Of a stretch of 64,000 nt of DNA, positions 1 through 12,114 are shown in pieces. The stretch's first letter is position 1, and each line of letters opens with the position of its first letter. The notes beneath the pieces are model-generated. The model was not told the origin of the DNA. It was given only the letters and a program-made list of their open reading frames with translations, and searched no databases. A program made the translations under genes and the position numbers. The DNA lies in the NCBI GenBank assembly GCA_029582265.1, contig CM055821.1, positions 44,149,694-44,213,693 of the forward strand, written 5' to 3'. The stretch comes from Zoroaster sp. YZ-2022. Its lineage: Eukaryota; Echinodermata; Asteroidea; Forcipulatida; Zoroasteridae.

Positions 1-1308
1 AGATTCCATTACTTGGCCATTACTGGCCCAGTACTGGCCCAGTACAGGGGCAATTGTGATGCCATTACTCGCCCAGCGCCGGTAAATTGGCACTGGGCCA
101 GTGCCGGCAAATGGAACTGGCCCAGTTCTGGCTTGCACAGAGGCTTGGAACTGGCCCAGTTCATGTAGCCCTTACTCATCCGGTACAAAACCAGAACTGG
201 CCCAGTAACGTGCCGACACAAAATGCCCTAACCAAAACAGTACGAAACCGGTAATGGCCCAGTACTGGGCCAATGCAGATTCCGTTAATTGGGCATTATT
301 GGCCCAGTACTGGCCCAGTATTGTGCCGACACAAAATGCCCTAACCAAAGCAGTACGAAACCAGTACTGGGCCAGTATATAAACACTACCGTACCAGTAC
401 TGGCCCAGTACAGGGCCAATGGGGAATACCCTTACTGAAACAGTACAGAACCAGTACTGGCCCAGTAGATAAACACTACCGTACCAGTACTGGCCCAGTA
501 CAGGGCCAATGGGGAATACCCTTACTAAAACAGTACAGAACCAGTACTGGCCCAGTACAGAAACATTACCGTACCAGTACTGGCCCAGTACAGGGCCAAT
601 GGGGAATACCCTTATAAAACAGTACAGAACCAGTACTGGCCCAGTAGATAAACACTACCGTACCAGTACTGGCCCAGTACAGGGCCAATGGGGAATACCC
701 TTACTAAAACATTACAGAACCAGTACTGGCCCAGTAGATAAACACTACCGTACCAGTACTGGCCCAGTACAGGGCCAATGGGGAATACCCTTACTAAAAC
801 AGTACAGAACCAGTACTGGCCCAGTAGATAAACACTACCGTACCAGTACTGGCCCAGTACAGGGCCAATGGGGAATACCCTTACTAAAACAGTACAGAAC
901 CAGTACTGGCCCAGTACAGAAACATTACCGTACCAGTACTGGCCCAGTACAGGGCCAATGGGGAATACCCTTACTAAAACAGTACAGAACCAGTACTGGC
1001 CCAGTAGATAAACACTACCGTACCAGTACTGGCCCAGTACAGGGCCAATGGGGAATACCCTTACTAAAACAGTACAGAACCAGTACTGGCCCAGTACAGA
1101 AACATTACCGTACCAGTACTGGCCCAGTACAGGGCCAATGGGGAATACCCTTATAAAACAGTACAGAACCAGTACTGGCCCAGTAGATAAACACTACCGT
1201 ACCAGTACTGGCCTAGTACAGGGCCAATGGGGAATACCCTTACTAAAACAGTACAGAACCAGTACTGGCCCAGTACAGGGCCAATGGTGGGAAAAAAACA
1301 CTTACTAA
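1..1308. repeat. 90-bp tandem repeat array (minisatellite)
   Basis: From about position 361 the sequence repeats with a 90-bp period: the block GGGGAATACC recurs at 421, 511, 601, 690, 780, 870, 960, 1050, 1140 and 1229. The two 89-bp steps are explained by loss of one base in CTTACTAAAAC. Each unit contains two copies of ACCAGTACTGGCCCAGTA, so it is itself a doubled unit of about 45 bp. Two linker variants alternate irregularly (GATAAACACTAC and CAGAAACATTAC). Positions 1-360 are a diverged version with the same core. The array runs off the left edge. Open frames of up to 215 codons exist only because 90 is divisible by 3. Confidence 0.95.
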
Positions 1309-2781
1309 AACAGCAAAATTACACATGGTTTTAGAAAACATCCTTAGTGATGATTTAATCCTCAATGAAAGTTCTTCAGTAAATATTATAAAATACAAAA
1401 TGTAACTCAATACAACATTAAATATAACTTACCCTGAACTAATTAGGGCCTATGCATTTTACTGTGGGAATTAATGGCCATTGTGATTGACTTATGCTCA
1501 CCACTAATTACGCTATCATTTTATTGGACAAACTTTTCCTGGTAACTAAATGGAGCGTGGCAATAACTTCATGCTATAAGTGGGTCGGTGGGATTTCACT
1601 GCCTTTGGCATTGCCGGTGTACTTGCCTTTGCCCACGTGTGCGCGGTAGTGTAGCATATGCAGGTGATGTCTACTGATGAGTAGTGATGATTCATGACTA
1701 CTCATCGTGCATAAAACACTACTGCACACGCGTGGCAAAGGCAATTAAAACGACAAGGCAGTGACCAATGAGTAAATCTTTTCATGGTTATTATTTATGA
1801 AAACAAATTTACATTTTCAAACAAATCAATGTGTAATAAATAAGCATGATAATTGAACACTTAAGTTTAGTGTAAATTAATCGCAGTTGTTTAATTAAAA
1901 TTAAAATGTTACATGATTTTGTATTGTTCATTTTTAATTACTTTTAGCACAGCTTTATGCTACAAAAAAACGATGCGAAGTATGTTCATTCAGCACACAG
2001 CAAGATCATGTGCAGAACAACTGTTTCAGAGATTAAAAAGCAAAAACGAAAGGGGAAAAAAGGAATTACAAAAATTTACGATACAGGGCACAGACCCGTT
2101 GCAAGAGTGCGTTGTAGCAATACGGTTAAAATATTACCACTAGCAGATAATTTATACAGGCATGCAACTTTGTAATTGCAAAAAAAAGAGGAAATGGCTA
2201 GGCACAAAAAAAACATTGTACAGTGTTTTACAGTTTTCAATGGCACTAGGATACTTTAAAAAAAGATGAAATCAGCTGATCCGCTGAAAAGTTGCATGCC
2301 TGCTTATAATGATACATTACAAACAAAATTATAAATATGCGCAGTACGGAGGGAGATCATATTTGCATTTGTCGGCCGCCCGGCAGAGGGGTTACAACAT
2401 AAAACAATTTAAATAGTGTTTAAATTTGGTTCAACACATGTTATCATGGAGGAAATAGGAGTATGCAGTAGGAAATGTATTATCACATAATTCATTGTCA
2501 CTCATCTTTCTATAATTTATCCTCACAAAACTCAGCATTTAAATAAACATAGTCCCATAAACCATTCACGGTTTTCAATCAACCAAGTACTACCAGTAGT
2601 GTTTTATACAAAAATGCAAATTTAGTCACTTTAAATTTAAATTTAAAAAATCAATTAACAATTCAATGGTTCCTATTTTCCCAGGCATTTTATTTAGTGA
2701 ATTCACAATAACACATCACCTAGAAGTCATTTTGCTAGCATTTGTTTTAACTACCTTATAATTTATAACTCCCTTTTGTCA
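1309..2781. other. No gene seen; contains one palindromic element
   Basis: AT-rich sequence without a convincing coding region. Short open frames around 1,913-2,175 show no domain-like composition and no flanking splice sites that I can support. The only structured feature is the palindrome at 1,596-1,764. Confidence 0.5.
1596..1764. mobile_element. Short palindromic (foldback) element
   Basis: The 169-bp segment is an imperfect full-length inverted repeat centred near 1,680. TCACTGCCTTTG on the left pairs with CAAGGCAGTGA on the right. Further inward, TTGCCTTTGCCCACGTGTGC pairs with GCACACGCGTGGCAAAGGCAA, and the centre is ATGAGTAGTGAT/ATGACTACTCAT. No coding capacity is seen. This is the usual form of a MITE; the family is not identified. 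Confidence 0.6.
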
Positions 2782-3004
2782 TTAAAGGGACAGTATCGTC
2801 ACGATCAACAGGGCATGGAATCGGAATGCTAGTTTTAGGTTAAGTCATTGACTGCCATAATACCCCACATGATAAGGTCATATTACTGTTGCTGCTTCAT
2901 AAATGAGCCTGTAATTTTCAGTCACTGTGTTCATCTTTAACTAGGACATTGATTCTATGCTCTGTCGAAAGTCTGCTCTGATCGTTACGATACTGCCCCT
3001 TTAA
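2782..3004. mobile_element. TTAA-flanked TIR element, family AGGGACAG, copy 1
   Basis: The 223-bp element is bounded by TTAA on both sides. Its inverted termini of about 26 bp begin TTAAAGGGACAGTATCGT and end with the complement (GATACTGCCCCTTTAA). A second copy, in opposite orientation and similar over its whole length, lies at 46,934-47,151. TTAA targets are typical of piggyBac-type elements; assignment to that superfamily is inference, because no transposase is encoded. Confidence 0.75.
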
Positions 3005-3906
3005 ATAACCAGTAGGTACCTAACATTTATTTTAAACCAGCACTCTAGAATGCCTATTGTCCAGTTGCTGGCAGTGAAAAAGTGATTTATTCTACATACA
3101 AATGTATTACACTGTATTACATTTATTAAGTGTTTTGGACATTGGTCAACCCATGAACTGAACAATGGCTGCATGCAGTCACAGCCAAACAGCCAGCGGC
3201 CCAGCCAGCACAGCTAAGTCGGCTTCCTCAAAGGCATTACTTGCTAGTGCTATTCGGGAAATACTACCATGTGTACCACTACCAGCGGTGCCCAGACAAA
3301 ACAGTGCAATTGCGAATAGTTAGAGAACACGACTGCAAGTAATGCAGTGCAAAGGCAATACATTATTACTCGTGAATGGTCAGTATTCGTGAATAGTTAC
3401 AGGTATTTGCGCCTGCGCAATTAATCGAATAGTTCAAAAACCGCGAATACGAGTATGATTAGCAACAACTATTCGCAAATATTTGAATAATTGCACAGGC
3501 CTACCTGTATGTTATTTACTAATCTAAGTCTACCCTACTCTTGTCCTGTTACCGCTTTTTTCTTCCTCCTTTGCGGTCGGGGGCGTTCCGCAGCCAAAGC
3601 ATGATTACTTTATGGGCTTCGGCCTCAGAACCGTTTACCACCAGGGGGTTCCGCAAAACAGCCTCTGAAACGAACAATTAATAAATTTCAGCATAATTAG
3701 AACAGCAAAATGGATGTTGCAACTGCTTGGCATGAACCAAGGGCTTAAATGAGGTAAACACCATGTCTGTAAATGCTTCCATACTCGATAAGATTGTGAG
3801 TAAATGTATGTACTGATCTTAAGCTTATTTTATTGAACCGTTTAAGAGGAACCAGATAATATAAGAGGTTTATTATATGTAATAGACTTCTGATAATATT
3901 TATATG

Positions 3907-4524
3907 ATTTAATTTTGCCCTACACCGACGTGTGTATAGCACTGTATGCTCAGTGCTTTCCGAGTGTGTGTTCGAACCCACAACCTCCTGCTTACTAGTG
4001 CAGACGTCTTAACCTCTCGACCACCGAGCTTGCCCGATGACGATTGGCCGGCTAGAATCCTATATAGCAGCGGGTTCTGCGATATATATAGATTGGTGAA
4101 ATTCTGAGCATACAGTGCTATACACACATCGGTGTAGGGCAAAATTAAATCAATTGTTTATCTCCCGACGCAAGAATAAGCACTGAGTATACAGTGCTAT
4201 ACACACGTCAGTGTAGGGCAAAGTTTAATCAATTGTTTATCCCCCGACGCAAGAATTTCACCAATCTATATATATCGCAGAACCCGCTGCTATATAGGAT
4301 TCTAGCCGGCCAATCGTCATCGGGCAAGCTCGGTGGTCGAGAGGTTAAGACGTCTGCACTAGTAAGCAGGAGGTCGTGGGTTCGAATCCCGCCCGAGTCG
4401 ACTGTGTAGTTTTTTTCACAGACACTCGGAAAGCACTGAGCATACAGTGCTATACACACGTCGGTGTAGGGCAAAATTAAATCAATTGTTTATCTCCCGA
4501 CGCAAGAATTTCACCAATCTAAAT
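3907..4524. mobile_element. Cluster of tRNA-Thr-derived SINE copies in inverted arrangement
   Basis: A forward SINE (about 4,251-4,524) and a reverse-complement copy (about 3,907-4,107) flank two extra tail copies (about 4,108-4,256). The head at 4,328-4,398 has an A box (TGGTCGAGAGG), a B box (GGTTCGAATCC), a pairing acceptor stem (GCTCGG/CCGAGT) and an anticodon-loop segment CTAGTAA like that of tRNA-Thr(AGT). The anticodon arm carries an extra base, so it is not a functional tRNA. The body contains GTGTAGGGCAAAATTAAATC and ends CGCAAGAATTTCACCAATCT. Fragments recur at 7.7, 31.8 and 34.6 kb. Confidence 0.8.
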
Positions 4525-4820
4525 ATTTATATTCAAATGTTTGTTTCCATATTAATGTTGAAATAGATCACAGGCCATTGATCCATTTCAAATTGTACAC
4601 CAGTTATTTGTTACATGGAATACCAACTATATAGCTGTATTAGGATTTTTTTGACATTATTCTATACCCAGATTCCATTAATTTTCACACCGCATGCTTT
4701 TCAGTTGTTATAATAGGTCAATTAATGCGCAAACATTTAATTGCTAGTAAGATTTGGTAGAAATGATCGACAGCATACTTCATGTTCACTCCCAACCATT
4801 GACATTTTCTTAAGCCCCAA

Positions 4821-5107
4821 AAGTCTCCGGTTTCTGGTCATCGATCGGCTTTAAAAATCGGTGCAGTGCCACATTAAACAAATTATTTTCCAACAGGGTT
4901 ATACATGTATACGCGGGGACCGACTTTCCTATATACATGTACAAAGTAAGAGAGGTCTCACAAATCGGGCAAATGTTCAATGTTCATACCCCTATGTGGA
5001 AAAGGTTTCAAACACAGCACGGCAGAATTCCAATCGATCCAGCAACTTTGGCTGCAATTGGGCAGCGTTATACATGTATAGTGCGCGGAGCTAGAAACCA
5101 GAGACTT
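4821..5107. mobile_element. TIR element family M1 (GTCTCCGGTTTCTGG), copy 1
   Basis: Begins AAGTCTCCGGTTTCTGGTCA followed by a CGGCTT..AAATCGGTGC segment, and ends with the approximate complement CTAGAAACCAGAGACTT. The interior contains CCAATCGATCCAGCAA and GGCTGCAATTGG, which recur in five further copies at about 12.9, 15.3, 25.0, 35.7 and 44.9 kb. No coding capacity is seen. This is a non-autonomous element of unidentified superfamily; I could not find clear target-site duplications. Confidence 0.7.
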
Positions 5108-5405
5108 AACTGACCCTGGAAATTTATCCATTTTAGTAGAGCCGCAAAAACAATAATGTTCAAGGGAGGGTGCATCATTTTTGGACCGGTATATTTATTC
5201 CAATTCTCAAGTTCTCAACAGACATATCTTAAAACCGACCTGTGAAATTTTCTCGGAAATTACTACATTTCAGGAAATATTTCTCAGGACGATAGGTCAT
5301 CTTTGACTGGTCAGGAATACATGTTGTATCATTCCTTTAAACATTGTTAATTTTTCCCTGATAATCACCAAAATGAGCTCTATAATGTCTATACATAATT
5401 GTAAC

Positions 5406-5561
5406 CTACTTGTTATTACTGCACATATCAGACTGATGAATGCCCTCTTGGTTACTGGTGTTGCCGACTTCCACCCCGGCTTCGTGTGTCATGACGTTGG
5501 TCATGACACGCTTCACTGTATCTTTCATTGAGTTGCCACCAAACAGTGTTAAATTGTTTAC
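5406..5561 (-). CDS. DUF4806 gene, exon 5 (last)
   Basis: Acceptor ATTTCTTCAG at 5,562-5,571 is followed by 51 codons and TAG. The reading VNNLTLFGGNSMKDTVKRVM continues the DUF4806 consensus (hydrophobic, GG, basic helix) without a gap from exon 4. This exon is too short for ordinary ORF lists. The true gene may splice again before the stop, but I see no strong donor. Confidence 0.7.
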   Translation of the reverse strand, partial: VNNLTLFGGNSMKDTVKRVMTNVMTHEAGVEVGNTSNQEGIHQSDMCSNNK

Positions 5562-8500
5562 CTGAAGAAATATAGAGAAAATTATGTGTCACAGTTAAGA
5601 TTACATATTGAGATTATATATGTATATCTAGGACCAAATGAAATATTGCAAAATCTTATAAATCCACACAAAACGTATAAGTCTGCATTTTTACAGAAAA
5701 TACTGAAATTACAGTCCACGAAAATCAGGAAGTGGCGGTTATATTGTTTGAATGATTTTTTTTATTTACTGATAATTGCATTATGGTATTGCTGACCAAT
5801 CCCTAGTTGGCCATACAGGTACAGTACACATGAATGTTTTATTGATAATTCATAAACCTAAGAACCGTTTGTCAATGCCACAAAAAGCATGGACTAAATT
5901 TAAGACAATTCTGGAAATTTGTTTGAATTTAGCAATATTATGTGTAAAATATGTCCATACATATTTCACTAGTTTGCTGTTTTTTGGAAGAGTACATTCA
6001 TTAAAATTCGTTAGTTTAAAAAAAAAACGGTTACTGTGGCAACTATGAACACCAATTAACGTAGATGTTTGCGTAAGAGGGTCCAAAAGATCAGCGTGAT
6101 CGGACAAAGCGTTCTGGTGATAAAAAATTCGTGGGGCACATTGCACGCCCTCCCCCAGGCTTGATAGGGTTAGGCAAGGTGTAGCATTATAGGCAAAACT
6201 ACTAGGTAAAAGTATTTATACTTTATTATACTTTAATGTACATATATCCACAATGCTTCAAGTACCGGTACTCATAACTATCATTCGTACTGAAACTTTA
6301 GTACCCTGTCCACGGTTGTTAATCGTTTTTAACAAATTGAATTAAGTTTGCGGTTACTGATCAATACAAAAATACTCGGATAAGTGTTTTTTATAAGTTG
6401 TCACAATCAAAACACTTTGACCAAAGCTGCGTCATGCTGCATTATGTGACCAGCCATTATAGGGAAGACTAGTATAATTATGAGCTTTACCTCTAGCTAT
6501 TTTTAAACATTAAACGGGATTGTTATTATTTTCAATTAGTTATCAATGCTCTATCTACCATGCATTATTTCAAAATGCTTACCACGGATTTTCTAAGTGA
6601 TTTGTCAAGAAGCTGTTGCTCAAGGTTTTTCACTTCTTCATAGGAAGCCAGTGGAAGGCCGATCGCATGGAGCAACTCAATGGAGGGTCCTCCCCCTCCA
6701 CCGCTTAGTCTTTGAAGAACCTGATTAAGCAGTTTTCTTTGGCTTTTCAATTCCGTTGAAATTTCGGCCATTGTCACTTGCAGTTCGCTCATGCTGGGTA
6801 TCATGCTGCGGTCAGTTGCTGCAGAGTAAATATTGTTATCTGTTACTGACAATTGGTCATTCATATACAAACAATAAACACTTTTTAGTTCTAAATTTCT
6901 TGAGAGAATACCAGTAGGAAGTTGTCATGTTTCTATTATTCTATTTACTGATTTAACAACATATAATTATACATTTTTGCGTTACATTGATATATTGCGT
7001 GTTGGAAACCTTTATTTGGTAGTGATATTCGTCTAAAACCAATTGGGGGGTTGGGCAGGTCGTTGTTAAATTCAATAATCTGTTGGTACTTTTTGCCCAC
7101 CCTTAAGACAGGTGCTTCCGAAAAGTTTAAAGTGTTTGGCAAGTACTGATCAACTCAAAATGCAAGTTAGATTGTTTTTATTTCCCTTGTGCTTTCAGTG
7201 AAATTATCGGCGGGAGGACACTATTTGAGAGATTTTTGTTTTCCGTTTGATCAAATTTTTGTCGCAAACATCAGTAAAACAATAAATTAAATTACAGCAG
7301 GGTACAGCAAAATATTCTTGTGCATAAACATCATGGGTTGTTGATCACTAAGTGTAACAATTTCCCTTTCGCCTCCACATTCAATGAAAACAAATTACCT
7401 GATATCGGTTCCACAGCTGAAGCTGCAGCTGCAACAGCATCAGTGCCCTTTGAATCATTGTCTGAGTGGCTATGTAGAAACATCGGCAGAGGAGGAGTGG
7501 GTGCTCTGCCGATTGGTGTTGATGTTCTTGGCTTAGGACCTCTTCCCATGGGAGAAGTCTCATCATCTTCGTCTTCATTTGACGAAGATGAGGAAACTCG
7601 AGCCTTTTTTCGGCGCCTACAAAAAAAAAAAATTCTATATAATGTATTTTGTTTACGTTTTGGAGTGTTTCTGGGAGCAGACTGTAAAAGAAACAAATGA
7701 TTTAATTTTGCCCTACACCGACGTGTGTATAGCACTGTATACTCAGTGCTTTCCGAGTGTCTGTGGAATTTCATCAACCTATAAAGACTGTAAAAGATTA
7801 CTCGTTGTTTAAAGAAGTTTCTGGCAGTCAGGACGCCAAGTCTTACCCAGTAAATCAACACCGAACTTGTAAACAACCTGAATGTGCCGTTTACATTTAT
7901 GGAAATCTGTTCATTACAGATATATCTTCCCTGCTTGGCTAAGAGTACGACCTACAAAATAATATTTCTAAAACGAACGAATTTTGAAATATAATATCGT
8001 TGTTAAACCAAAAAACATGAAAATGATGAAATCCTGATTGACAGCTGCACTAGCTAATCCGCAGACTGCCCATGTACGCCCTTGGCCTGTTACATACAAT
8101 ACATTAAACAAGATTTTTAAAAAGTGGGCCAGCATTTTATTAATTGTATTGGTACTAATCCATGAAAGGTTTTTTATTCATTCAATGAGTGAAACATTTA
8201 AAGCTTATAACTTCCATAACCGCAGAAAAAATAGCGATTCAACATTTAAATCTATTTTTTACGTCAAAACGGCCATATATCTTTAATGCCAACATTTAAA
8301 GAACTTTACCAAATAATTATGCTCTAATCATGAAGGATTGAGGGAATATTATATTACCCAATTAAATACCAAATGTTGGGGTAATTTTATTGTTTTGGTG
8401 AGTTTTGGGCAGCAAACAAAAAGTGCTTCCAAATAATAAATATATAGATCGCCGGCGGTCGATTTTTACACAGGACTGAGTTGAAAGGGTTAAGGAATCA

Positions 8501-9596
8501 TCCCCAATGTATGGTGGCCCTGAAGGGACTCGCACATATTCATGATAATTGTTATATCTGTGATTTCCATGAGACATAAAAAAAAATTGCTGATAATTTA
8601 TACTTACTTTCTACTTGTCTTGGCTGTCTCGTCATCCTCTGTCTGGAGGTCTGATGTGTCCTCGGACCTTTTCAGTTTGATGCGTGCATCCTCATAAGTT
8701 TCTGTACAAACATACACAATTTTGTTTAATATAAGAGAACAATTCCATGTTTAAATATATATGTATAAATATATAATATAGTATAAATATATACTGAAGA
8801 CTTTTTTTTACAATAGTCTGATTCTGTGGGCCACTCAATCGGCCTCCATTAAGGAATTTTAGTACGCAGTGTTTTCACACTTTCACATCATTCTCCACTA
8901 TTGAAGTGAGAGTACAATTGGTAATGACCCCAAAGGGTTCATAAAACCTACTTGGTGTGAATTTGGTACAGTCAATTTCCCAAAGTCAATGGGCATTTCG
9001 ATGCAATTTGGGATCTTAAATGTATGTTAATGATAATCTGCATAGCCTATATTCATGAATTATTAGCAAGTCAGTGATTTTCAGGCAAAGATGCAACAAA
9101 ATAATTAGATACAACTTTTACATGTAGCGGGTTTGTTGGTTTTTACAAATGTATGCAAGTAATTTTTTTTTTTTTTTACAATTAACACCTTAGTCTTGCA
9201 TTGGACGTCTTGAATTTTCATAAAAGTCAGATCCTGACAATTGTCTTGCCTTGTTGGCAAAGTAACAAGGCAAGAAAGAATGAATATTAGCTAAATAAAA
9301 TTATCCTGAAGAAGTACCATTTCATGGGTGTAAATCTTGTTTCAAGGAAAGTAAGCGTAGTGCATAATTAATGGCTTGTCATTGCACTCAAAACAAATTA
9401 ATTAAACTGTACTTACGACTGGTACCCAGAACTGCTTCCAGTTCAACTCATCTGGCTGCAGCTGATCTTTTACGGCTCTAACAACCGCCGTAGAAGAACG
9501 CCACGGCGGCCAAAAATGCCAGCTTGTCGGTCTTAACCACGTGCTCGGTACAATTTCCACCTCGTTTGAGACTTTGAATAGAACAACTGCAAACAT
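5406..9596 (-). CDS. DUF4806-family protein, five exons
   Basis: I rebuilt this gene from five minus-strand exons: 9,596-9,417, 8,701-8,608, 7,616-7,399, 6,818-6,583 and 5,561-5,406 (stop TAG at 5,408-5,406). The predicted product is about 294 residues. The N-terminus (MFAVVLF..VEIVPSTWL..WPP) is the block that typically opens DUF4806 proteins. TYEDARIKLKRSEDTSDLQ follows, then an acidic Ser-rich linker. The C-terminal DUF4806 region starts GLPLASYEEVKNLEQQL and continues in the last exon as LFGGNSMKDTVKRVM. Three of the four junctions agree in phase. The first (9,417 to 8,701) is off by one nucleotide, so a micro-exon, an unseen donor or a base error is likely. The molecular function of the family is unknown to me. 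Confidence 0.75.
6583..6818 (-). CDS. DUF4806 gene, exon 4
   Basis: 236 nt between acceptor TTTACTCTGCAG and donor GTAAGC. It encodes a predicted coiled stretch (MAEISTELKSQRKLLNQVLQ), a Gly run and the start of the DUF4806 domain (LPLASYEEVKNLEQQLLDKS). It ends in phase 0, matching the last exon. Confidence 0.8.
7399..7616 (-). CDS. DUF4806 gene, exon 3 (Ser/acidic/Pro linker)
   Basis: 218 nt between a T-rich acceptor ending GTAG and donor GTAATT. It encodes a basic patch, a Ser/Glu/Asp run (SSSSSNEDEDDE), a Pro-rich stretch and an Ala run, so it is probably a disordered linker. Entry phase matches exon 2 and exit phase matches exon 4. Confidence 0.75.
7697..7790 (-). mobile_element. SINE fragment (tRNA-Thr SINE body)
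   Basis: Reverse-complement copy of the SINE body seen at 4.4 kb, from GATTTAATTTTGCCCTACAC to CCGAGTGTCTGTG. The tRNA head is absent. It lies just upstream of DUF4806 exon 3, within the preceding intron. Confidence 0.75.
8608..8701 (-). CDS. DUF4806 gene, exon 2
   Basis: 94 nt between acceptor TTTGTACAG and donor GTAAGT. Only one frame is open, and it encodes TYEDARIKLKRSEDTSDLQ and an acidic tail. It ends with two bases that are completed by the first base of the next exon. Confidence 0.75.
9417..9596 (-). CDS. DUF4806 gene, exon 1 (start codon)
   Basis: ATG at 9,596-9,594 opens 60 codons ending before donor GTAAGT. The start was chosen because family members begin with this hydrophobic MFAVV-type block, and an upstream exon is not needed. 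The exon ends in phase 0, but the next recognisable exon needs one leftover base, so one junction detail is missing. Confidence 0.7.
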
Positions 9597-12110
9597 ATCT
9601 ATTTGGCCAAAAAGTTAAGAAACTGTCAAAAATAGAGTGGAGTTCAACTACTGTAGGTTATGCAGATGGCTAACAAAGTACGTTGTCATGTTAGCCATGT
9701 TAAACTCACACAAAGTGTATCAAAAATATTGTTTATTTTATGCAAAGCTGTTTTTTTTTTTTTTTCTTTTTTTCATGTCTATTTTACAATGACATGTATG
9801 ATATAATGCATCTGTCTTAAACCGCAGAATAACCGCAGCCAAGAATAATAATTGTTTTAAGAGTACAGTTAAGCACACAACAAAATAAGCTATTTTGTGG
9901 TCAGTAAAATTAGCGCATCTAAACATACTCCTGGTTAAGGGTCATGATCAGTTTGGTTTTTGGTCGTGACAGCTATAGCCAAATAAACATGTAGGTGTGT
10001 ATTTTTTGTCAAAAGTAATTCATTACTTTTTAAGCCATTTACCAAGACAGAAAGATGTTATGTAATAGTGTAATATATAGCTGTAACAGTGTCCGTGTAA
10101 ATTGACATATCGAGTCAAACAGATCTTTTCACCCCAGCACCGATTGGGTTTGGATTATTTCAATCTCTGAAGGTGCAGAGATGAAGGTGCAGAGATGAAC
10201 AAACCTTTGATAACTGATAAAAGGCAATCTGACAAAATATATCATAGTCAGTCTCAACCATATCAACTCACTAAGTCTTATCTCTGAAAAATACTTGACC
10301 AAGGCAGTACAATAATTTGATAACGAGGAATCTCAATGGCCGGATGGATGAATTTGGTGAAGTCGTCACAATTGTATTGACTGGCACAAGTCTAATTATT
10401 AAGCAACAGATTCTCTATTTTTTGAATAAGCAAGGGTCTGTTTATTATATCACATATGGCCAACTCGTGACTAATAACGAGTAATATAATCCATTGATTT
10501 TCCTGTACTATACCATGTACTGAATAGCATGTATCTATATATGACAGAACGTCTGCACACCACTATAAAATGGCAAAACTGTACCTACATATAACAAGAA
10601 TTTATAGCTTATCTGCAGTGGTAGTGGAAACTGAGAATGCAAAGTACCAAAAGTTCAAAACATGAAATGAAAAAATACTAAAACCATCATATTCTGAATT
10701 TAATAGATAACAAATGTTCGCTCTGCACTTTCCTTTCAACAAAAAGAAAATTTGTCCCAATTTCAGTATATAGTTCTAAAAAAAAGATAACCCCACCGAT
10801 TACTGAGATAATTATAAGGCCCATGACCATCGACACTCAATATTTACTGAGATAATTATAAGACCTATGACCATCAACACTCAATATTTGCCAAAACCCT
10901 GTATTGCGGGAGAGTTCTAAAAAATAAAAAGTAAAGATTAAAAAAAAGACAGAGATCTCTGGTTTGATTAGGACATAACTACTACAACTACCAAAATCAA
11001 GCCCCAGGGCTTGTTGTTAATGACCAGCAACTTGGCTATGGAATGTGCTACACAGTGGTCTCATTGTTTCAGACCATGAGGTCTGATAAGTGCCCCATGC
11101 CTAGCTATACACATGGAAAGTGTACATAGACAATAGCATCAATTAAATCTTCTAAAATAAACTCTATGCTGGCTTTTCCTACTTAAAATACACATAGTTG
11201 GAAAAGTGATCCAATACAAATCTTAACATAAATAACTTCTGTAAATCCTTTACGAAACACAAATCAGTTAATCAAAATATCATCAGGTAAAAGAGATAAT
11301 CTTTAAGTAAAAACATCACTCTTGAAGAAGGTTAGGCCAATGTTACACAAATGTGTATGTTATGAAAACTGCTGGTCCAAGTTGGAACGAATAAATTAAA
11401 TGCAACAAATATAAATCCCAAGAACTCATGGGTAAACTAGAATGAAACATTAGTAACTTATACATTCTTAAATGGCTATTAAATTTAAGTGAAATTACAC
11501 ATACCTGTAAAAAGGATGGTCCAATTATGAGACTCCAATGAGTAAGGCAGAAAAACTTGTATTTCAGTGTGCACACACAGTCATCCGTTGTATGAATGAC
11601 CAAGAGTGCACACTGGCCAACACACCGTACCAGGGCTCATCTTTGGGAGTCGGATTACGGCTTTTCTTTTTACAGGCTGTTGAAAATTTAGGGGGGAATA
11701 AAAATCCAGAGGGCTACACTAATAACACCAGGGGCTGATCCAGAGTTTTCCAGGGATGGGGACCCTCTCCATGTGACGGGTGTGACTCGTCGGAGTCGCT
11801 CGGAGGGCGAGGCCATGTTCCCTAACCCAGTGTCCCAACGCTTGAATTGTAATTTCTTAATAATTATAAATAGTGCCTAAAGAGCTCTTTGAAATCTAGT
11901 GCACCACAGCCGAATCAACCCATTACACCCCCCTCCATGATCAACCCTATAGTTACATCACTGCAGTCTGTACACCAGTACTAGGCCTATACATTATTAT
12001 AATTTATAAGAAAGACAAATGATAGGATCTTTATTAACTTGAAGTTGGTCTCATGTTGAATACATTGGGAAGAGGACGCCAAGCTTCTGCATCCATTTTA
12101 AAGATGTTTC
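9597..12110. other. No gene seen; minor repeats
   Basis: This is the region upstream of the DUF4806 start. I see no TATA-like element in a convincing position and no coding exon. A 44-bp direct duplication lies at about 10,799-10,890 (TACTGAGATAATTATAAG in both copies). Poly-T runs occur near 9,750. Confidence 0.4.
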
Positions 12111-12114
12111 TCAA

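Noticed and set aside
509..1308. Open frames of 215 and 86 codons in the 90-bp array
   Set aside because: Same artefact: a repeat length divisible by 3, with identical peptides reappearing in shifted frames.
4328..4398. Functional tRNA-Thr gene
   Set aside because: The anticodon arm has an extra base, the sequence continues into a SINE body, and several other copies exist.
6945..7142. Minus-strand ORF between DUF4806 exons 3 and 4
   Set aside because: Exons 3 and 4 join in phase without it, and I see no good splice sites around it.
7331..7876. 181-codon minus-strand ORF taken whole
   Set aside because: Only 7,616-7,399 is exon. The upstream part is intron plus a SINE fragment read through by chance.
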